A stretch of DNA of 64,000 nucleotides. Origin: Bacillaceae bacterium IKA-2 (GTDB lineage Bacteria; Bacillota; Bacilli; Bacillales; Anaerobacillaceae). Numbering within the stretch: the first letter of the stretch is position 1; each line of letters begins with the position of its first letter. The DNA lies in contig CP134492.1 of the NCBI GenBank assembly GCA_031761875.1, positions 558,001 through 622,000 on the forward strand, written 5' to 3'. Positions 58,941-64,000 of this stretch are shown piece by piece. A program made the position numbers and the translations under genes. A model generated the notes under the pieces. That model was not told the DNA's origin and did not search any database. It saw only the letters and a program-made list of their open reading frames with translations.

Positions 58941-60476
58941 TTGAATAACGTGATTGAAATGAATAATATCCGAAAAGAGTTTCCAGGGATAGTTGCTAAT
59001 GATAATATAACAATTCAGTTAAGGCAAGGTGAAATTCATGCTTTGCTAGGAGAAAATGGAGCTGGAAAGTCAACGTTAATGAATATTTTGTTTGGCCTTT
59101 ATCAACCTGATAAAGGTGAAATAAAAGTACGCGGAGAAAAAGTAGCGATTACTGACCCAAATGTCGCGACCCGTTTAGGGATTGGAATGGTTCATCAGCA
59201 TTTTATGCTTGTTGAAAATTTTACTGTAGCTGAAAATATCATTCTAGGTAGCGAGCCTATGAAAGCTGGAAGAATAGATATTAAGAAAGCAGAAAAAGAT
59301 GTTCAAGAGCTTTCAGAACGATACGGTTTGAAAGTAGATCCAAAAGCAAAGATTGAAGATATTTCTGTTGGGATGCAACAACGGGTTGAAATTATTAAAA
59401 CGCTATATCGGGGCGCTGAAATTTTAATTTTTGATGAACCAACAGCAGCCCTTACACCACAAGAGATTAATGAACTTATTCAAATTATGAAAGCTTTAGT
59501 TAAAGAAGGAAAATCAATTATCTTGATTACACACAAATTAAAAGAAATTATGTCTGTATGTGACCGATGTACAGTAATTCGGCGTGGAAAAGGGATTGGA
59601 ACAGTTGAAGTGAAAGAAACAAACCCGGATGGACTAGCAGCGATGATGGTTGGTCGAGAGGTGAACTTTACAGTAGAGCGCAAAAAAGCGCAGCCAAAAG
59701 AAGTTGTTTTGAAAGTTAACAATTTAGTTGTCAAAGATGCCAGAAAAGTGCCAATCATAAATAGTCTTAATTTAGAAGTGAAGGCCGGAGAAATTTTAGG
59801 GATTGCCGGAGTAGATGGAAATGGTCAGTCAGAATTAATTGAAGCCATTACAGGCCTAAGAAAAATTGAAAGCGGTACAATAACCTTAAATGACAAAAAT
59901 TTAGCGATGCTAAAGACCAGAAAGGTTACCGAATCAGGGATCGCGCACATTCCCCAAGATCGTCACAAGCACGGTCTGATCCTCGACTTTTCTGTAGCAG
60001 AAAATATCGTTTTACAGACATATTATCAAAAGCCTTATTCAAAAAATAAAATAATGAATTTTCAATCCATTTTTAAAAAGTCAAGAAACCTTATTGAGGA
60101 ATTTGATGTACGAACTCCTAGTGAACACACAATTGCTCGTGCACTGTCTGGTGGAAACCAACAAAAGGTGATTATCGCAAGAGAGATAGATCGTTCACCT
60201 GATCTGCTTATTGCTGCTCAGCCAACACGAGGTTTAGACGTAGGTGCAATTGAATTTATTCATCGGAAACTTATTGAAGAGAGAGATAAAGGACGAGCTA
60301 TATTACTGATATCTCTAGAATTGGACGAGATCCTCAATATTAGTGATCGTATTGCTGTTATTTATGAAGGGAAAATAGTTGCGATTCTTGACCCAAGTGA
60401 AACAGAAGAAAAAGAAATTGGTCTTCTTATGGCTGGTGGTACGAGTAAGAGAGTAGGTGGAGCCAATGATTCATAA
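58941..60476 (+). CDS. nupO: Nucleoside ABC importer ATPase (two ATPase domains)
   Basis: A 511-aa ATPase with two fused nucleotide-binding domains as in RbsA/YufO. First half: Walker A GENGAGKST, Walker B LIFDEPTAAL. Second half: Walker A-like GVDGNGQSE, signature LSGGNQQKVIIAREI, Walker B LLIAAQPTRGLDVG. The second Walker A lacks the usual Lys, typical of this family. The TTG at 58941 (AGGGGTG upstream) is preferred over the GTG at 58932. It overlaps nupP. Confidence 0.94.
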   Translation: MNNVIEMNNIRKEFPGIVANDNITIQLRQGEIHALLGENGAGKSTLMNILFGLYQPDKGEIKVRGEKVAITDPNVATRLGIGMVHQHFMLVENFTVAENIILGSEPMKAGRIDIKKAEKDVQELSERYGLKVDPKAKIEDISVGMQQRVEIIKTLYRGAEILIFDEPTAALTPQEINELIQIMKALVKEGKSIILITHKLKEIMSVCDRCTVIRRGKGIGTVEVKETNPDGLAAMMVGREVNFTVERKKAQPKEVVLKVNNLVVKDARKVPIINSLNLEVKAGEILGIAGVDGNGQSELIEAITGLRKIESGTITLNDKNLAMLKTRKVTESGIAHIPQDRHKHGLILDFSVAENIVLQTYYQKPYSKNKIMNFQSIFKKSRNLIEEFDVRTPSEHTIARALSGGNQQKVIIAREIDRSPDLLIAAQPTRGLDVGAIEFIHRKLIEERDKGRAILLISLELDEILNISDRIAVIYEGKIVAILDPSETEEKEIGLLMAGGTSKRVGGANDS

Positions 60477-61527
60477 ATGGTTCAATAGAGGAAAGATAAC
60501 TAATATCCTCATCCCTGTAATTGCTGTATTTTTAGGTATTTTGGTTGGAGCAATAATTATGTTAGTTACTGGTCAAAATCCAATTGTAGGTTATGGAGCT
60601 CTTATCTCTGGAGTTTTTGGAGACATTTATTATGTGGGTGAAATGTTTCGCATGATGACACCTTTAATCTTAGCTGGTTTAGCTGTAGCTTTTGCGTTTC
60701 GCACTGGTTTATTTAATATTGGAGTAGAGGGACAGTTAATCGTTGGTTGGCTAGCTAGCGTTACAGTTGGGATTTTAATTGATGCGCCTATGTATATTCA
60801 TTTACCATTGGCAATTTTTGCAGGTGGACTTGCAGGTGCATTATGGGGCTTTATACCAGGAATACTTAAAGCTAAGTTTTTTGTACATGAAGTTATCGTA
60901 ACAATTATGTTAAATTATGTTGCTTTACACATAGCTAATTTTTTAATTCGTTCATATTTGCTTGCTCCTGGAGAACGAACGGAAAAAATTCAAGTAACAG
61001 CTTCCCTTGCTTCACCATTTTTACAATCAATGACCGATTACTCAAGGCTTCACTACGGTTTTTTAATTGCAATATTAGGTTGTTTTATTCTATGGTTTAT
61101 ATTATGGAAAACAACGTTAGGCTATGAACTGCGAGCTGTAGGCTATAATAAACATGCTTCGGATTATGCGGGGATTAATGTTAAGCGAAACATTGTTCTT
61201 GCAATGGTTATTTCAGGTAGTTTCGCTGGTGTAGCTGGTGCTATGGAAGGTTTAGGTACTTACGGATACATGTCCATATTAGCTGGGTTTACTGGTACTG
61301 GATTTGACGGAATTGCCGTAGCGCTTTTAGGTGCTAACACAGCTATTGGTGTCGTTCTAGCTGCTACATTATTTGGAGCATTAAAGGTAGGGGCACCAAA
61401 CATGCAATCCCAAGCAGGTGTTCCACCTGAACTTGTAGAAATTGTTATCGCCTTAATAATTTTCTTCGTAGCATCAAGTTACTTAATTCGATGGGTTATT
61501 AATCGTCTTCAAAAGGAGGACAAATAA
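60466..61527 (+). CDS. nupP: Nucleoside ABC importer permease
   Basis: A 353-aa membrane permease of the BPD_transp_2 class, about ten helices. GLFNIGVEGQLIVGW is the family's early motif; ELRAVGYNKHASDYAGINVKR is the cytoplasmic coupling loop. The ATG at 60466 follows GGTGGAG; the GTG at 60457 lies on that site. It overlaps nupO by 11 bp and ends immediately before nupQ. Confidence 0.94.
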   Translation: MIHKWFNRGKITNILIPVIAVFLGILVGAIIMLVTGQNPIVGYGALISGVFGDIYYVGEMFRMMTPLILAGLAVAFAFRTGLFNIGVEGQLIVGWLASVTVGILIDAPMYIHLPLAIFAGGLAGALWGFIPGILKAKFFVHEVIVTIMLNYVALHIANFLIRSYLLAPGERTEKIQVTASLASPFLQSMTDYSRLHYGFLIAILGCFILWFILWKTTLGYELRAVGYNKHASDYAGINVKRNIVLAMVISGSFAGVAGAMEGLGTYGYMSILAGFTGTGFDGIAVALLGANTAIGVVLAATLFGALKVGAPNMQSQAGVPPELVEIVIALIIFFVASSYLIRWVINRLQKEDK

Positions 61528-62490
61528 ATGGATGTTATGCAAATACTTGCCCTAGTTATACCAGCAGCCATTTTCTCGGCATCACCGTTAATTTTAACCG
61601 GACTCGGAGGTCTTTTCAGTGAAAGATCTGGTGTTGTAAATATCGGATTAGAAGGTTTAATGGTTATAGGCGCGTTTACAGGTATTGTTTCAACCCTTTA
61701 TTTTGAAGGTTTAGGTTTAGGCGGAATTTCTCCTTGGATTGGTTTAATAGTAGCAATTCTTTCTGGAGCAATCTTTTCGTTGTTTCATGCAGTTGCGTCT
61801 ATTACGCTAAAAGCTGATCAAATAGTAAGTGGTGTGGCGTTAAACTTTTTAGCTATTGGTTTATCTGTGTTTTTAGTTAAAATCATTTTCCAAAAAGGTC
61901 AAACTGATTATGTTCAAGTTCCATTTGTTCGTTTTAACGTACCTTTTTTAAGTGATATTCCTTTAATTGGACCAATGTTCTTTCAAAAAGCATATATGAC
62001 TTCATATTTAGCAATATTGTTAGCATTTATTGTTTGGTATATCATCTATTATTCACCGTTTGGACTTCGCCTTCGTTCTGTAGGTGAGCACCCAATGGCT
62101 GCAGATACGATGGGGATAAATGTAAATCGTATGAGATATATTGCTGTTATGCTTAGTGGAGCTTTTGCAGGAGCAGGCGGTGCAATCTTTGCAATTACTA
62201 CGTCACAAAATTTTGCAGGTAACACGATTGCTGGACAAGGTTTTATGGCTTTAGCCGCATTGATTTTTGGTAAATGGCATCCAATGGGAGTGCTCGCCGC
62301 GGCCTTGTTCTTTGGATTAGCGCAATCGTTAAGTATTACAGGACAACAAATACCTTTATTGCAAAACGTTCCACAAGTATACTTACTAATCGCTCCGTAC
62401 GTCTTAACAATACTTGCTTTAGCAGGCTTTGTTGGTAAAGCTGAGGCACCAAAAGCAATTGGAAAACCGTATGAAAAAGGAAATAGATAA
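61528..62490 (+). CDS. nupQ: Nucleoside ABC importer permease
   Basis: A 320-aa second permease with 8-9 helices, early motif GVVNIGLEGLMVIGAF and coupling loop LRLRSVGEHPMAADTMGINVNR. TAAATG links the nupP stop to this start, with AGGAGG upstream. It forms the heterodimeric channel with nupP. A GC-rich stretch and a terminator at 62588 follow. Confidence 0.94.
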   Translation: MDVMQILALVIPAAIFSASPLILTGLGGLFSERSGVVNIGLEGLMVIGAFTGIVSTLYFEGLGLGGISPWIGLIVAILSGAIFSLFHAVASITLKADQIVSGVALNFLAIGLSVFLVKIIFQKGQTDYVQVPFVRFNVPFLSDIPLIGPMFFQKAYMTSYLAILLAFIVWYIIYYSPFGLRLRSVGEHPMAADTMGINVNRMRYIAVMLSGAFAGAGGAIFAITTSQNFAGNTIAGQGFMALAALIFGKWHPMGVLAAALFFGLAQSLSITGQQIPLLQNVPQVYLLIAPYVLTILALAGFVGKAEAPKAIGKPYEKGNR

Positions 62491-62587
62491 GAAAAGTGCA
62501 AGCGTCTGTCGCTTCGTGAACAAGGTGCTTATACTTTTACCTATCGGGCGGCGCCTATAAAAAGTAGATAAATAAGTAAGTATAGTA

Positions 62588-62620
62588 AAAGCCATAGCAT
62601 TTATGGCTTTTTTTATTTTA
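62588..62620 (+). terminator. Terminator of the nup operon
   Basis: AAAAGCCATA pairs with TATGGCTTTT around an 5-nt loop, then T-rich. The 62495-62575 stretch before it starts like family E (AGAAAAGTGCAAGCGTCTGTC) but diverges, so it is only a possible third copy. Confidence 0.85.
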
Positions 62621-62710
62621 AAATTGAATTCATTAGATTATCCTTCATATTTGTGTTTAAATAAGAAATGATATAAATTATTTTAGATAATAAAAAGGGA
62701 GCTTTTCCAA

Positions 62711-64000
62711 ATGAAAGAACTTGATGTTTCGAAATATGAAAAAAAGATAGAATTAAGACTAATAACAAAAGAAGATTTTCAAGAAATACTGGAATTACAA
62801 AAAAGATGTTTTCGTAATATGGATCCGTGGAAGCTCGATCAACTTGAAAGTCACATCGAAATCTTCCCAGAAGGACAATTTTGTGTAGAATATGAAGGGG
62901 AAATTATCGGATCATGTTCTAGTTTAATTGTAAATTTTGATGAATATGATGATCAACATACGTGGGATGAAATCACCGATAAAGGCTACATTAGCAATCA
63001 TGACCCAGAAGGCTATAATTTATATGGGATGGAAGTGATGGTTCACCCAGACTTTCGTCGTATGAAAATTGGTAGGAGACTTTATGAAGCAAGACATGAA
63101 TTAGCTAGAAATTTAAATTTAAAAAGTATTATTATCGGAGGAAGGATCCCAAATTATCGTGAACATGCAGGCGAATATACACCTAGACAATATGGAGAAG
63201 CGGTTATGCTCCACAACATCTACGACCCTGTTTTAACATTCCAAGTAATGAACGGCTTTACACTAAAACGAATTAATAAAAATTATTTAGAGGACGATAG
63301 TGCTTCAATGAAATATGCAACGTTAATGGAATGGAATAACGTCGATTATCAACCAAGTACGAAACGACATTTTAAAACGTCATTTCCAGTTCGTATTTGT
63401 GTAATTCAATATAGTATGAAAAAAATTGACGCCTTTGAAGATTTTGCAAAGCAGTGTGAGTTTTACGTTGATGTAGCAGCCAGCTATGAATCTGATTTCG
63501 CTGTATTTCCGGAAATCTTTACTGCACAACTTTTATCATTTATTGAGGAAAAATCACCAAGTCAATCAATTCGTAAGCTTACAGAGTATACAGAAGAATA
63601 TATATCGTTATTTACTGAACTTGCTGTAAAGTACAATGTTAATGTTATTGGTGGATCGCATTTTGTTGAAGAGGAAGGAAAAATTTACAACATTGCCTAT
63701 TTATTTAGACGTGATGGTACTATTGAAAAGCAATACAAAATTCATATTACACCAAATGAACGAAAGTATTGGGGAATATCAGGTGGAGACAAGATCGAGG
63801 TCTTTGATACTGATTGTGGTAAAATTGCGATTCAAATATGCTATGATATTGAGTTTCCGGAGTTAGCTCGGATTGCAACTGACAAAGGCGCTAACATAAT
63901 TTTTACCCCATTTTGTACGGATGAGAGACAAGGATTTTTGCGGGTGAAATATTGTGCTCAAGCTAGAGCAATTGAAAATCAAATTTATACAGTAATTTCT
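62711..64000 (+). CDS. yhcX: GNAT acetyltransferase-nitrilase fusion (YhcX-like), runs off the window
   Basis: An open frame of 430 codons from the ATG at 62711 to the last base. Residues about 10-215 are a GNAT domain (GMEVMVHPDFRRMKIGRRLYEARHELA carries the acetyl-CoA loop). Residues from about 225 are a carbon-nitrogen hydrolase with the catalytic triad Glu in VFPEIFTAQ, Lys in YKIHITPNE and Cys in IQICYDIEFPE. The fusion equals B. subtilis YhcX (513 aa), so about 80 residues are missing at the end. AAAGGGAG precedes the start. Substrates are unknown. Confidence 0.93.
   Translation, partial: MKELDVSKYEKKIELRLITKEDFQEILELQKRCFRNMDPWKLDQLESHIEIFPEGQFCVEYEGEIIGSCSSLIVNFDEYDDQHTWDEITDKGYISNHDPEGYNLYGMEVMVHPDFRRMKIGRRLYEARHELARNLNLKSIIIGGRIPNYREHAGEYTPRQYGEAVMLHNIYDPVLTFQVMNGFTLKRINKNYLEDDSASMKYATLMEWNNVDYQPSTKRHFKTSFPVRICVIQYSMKKIDAFEDFAKQCEFYVDVAASYESDFAVFPEIFTAQLLSFIEEKSPSQSIRKLTEYTEEYISLFTELAVKYNVNVIGGSHFVEEEGKIYNIAYLFRRDGTIEKQYKIHITPNERKYWGISGGDKIEVFDTDCGKIAIQICYDIEFPELARIATDKGANIIFTPFCTDERQGFLRVKYCAQARAIENQIYTVIS

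Overview
The window reads as chromosome of a low-GC, endospore-forming member of the Bacillaceae. Support: prkA and yhbH (sporulation genes), yndM, yuxH and yhcX homologues, a RocB-type peptidase, nupNOPQ, SD-rich start sites (AAAGGAGG type) and AT-rich intergenic DNA. NrfHA (nitrite ammonification), a Dcu-type C4-dicarboxylate exchanger with aspartase, and a sulfide:quinone-oxidoreductase-like enzyme with TusE and DsrE partners suggest a facultative or anaerobic respirer, for example an Anaerobacillus/Alkalihalobacillus-like lineage. The genus is inference only.

Layout. 0-10 kb: end of a membrane protein gene, a class A PBP (minus), prkA, modA, a universal stress protein, signal peptidase I, a PAS-PAS-GGDEF protein and yhbH; prkA and yhbH, usually adjacent, are 4.4 kb apart. 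10-12.5 kb: an accessory island with eleven 52-bp tandem repeats, then two decayed copies and one intact copy of a MerR-HTH/coiled-coil gene. 12.7-16.9 kb: MarR regulator with two ring-cleaving-dioxygenase-like genes, yndM, a small unknown gene and a cupredoxin. 17.3-22.2 kb: an HMG-CoA-lyase/HOA-type aldolase, a TPP riboswitch with terminator, and thiXYZ-tenA for salvage of thiamine pyrimidine. 22.3-30.5 kb: a secreted protein, an EAL-HDOD protein, a first orphan TnpB element, a MaoC-like protein, a TetR/paired-SMR efflux cassette with two near-perfect operators, a PAS protein, a DUF3231 protein and htpX.

30.7-34 kb: the sqr-tusE-dsrE sulfur operon (minus) and a gene-poor stretch of repeats and relics ending at tRNA-Arg(CCT). 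34-39.5 kb: a GlnK/GlnL-type two-component system divergent from dcuB-aspA. 39.6-45.3 kb: an operon of secreted protein, histidine kinase and OmpR-type regulator, then SulP with an ArsR regulator. 45.5-49.7 kb: an ABC-2 exporter whose TetR regulator is cut off from it by a second orphan TnpB element. 49.8-57 kb: polysaccharide deacetylase, RocB-like peptidase, nrfHA, CheY-like regulator, HAD phosphatase and two small genes. 57.5-64 kb: nupNOPQ nucleoside importer and the start of a GNAT-nitrilase fusion running off the window.

Beneath the genes lie several dispersed intergenic repeat families: a palindromic element of about 114 bp with four copies (about 6.7, 22.8, 37.9 and 58.8 kb), a terminator-like hairpin family with five copies, a family flanking thiZ, and a GC-rich family at 33.5 and 56.1 kb. 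These, with the 52-bp array, the sulfur operon and the phased direct repeats, are the least ordinary parts of the window. All functional statements come from reading motifs and gene order; no database search was run.
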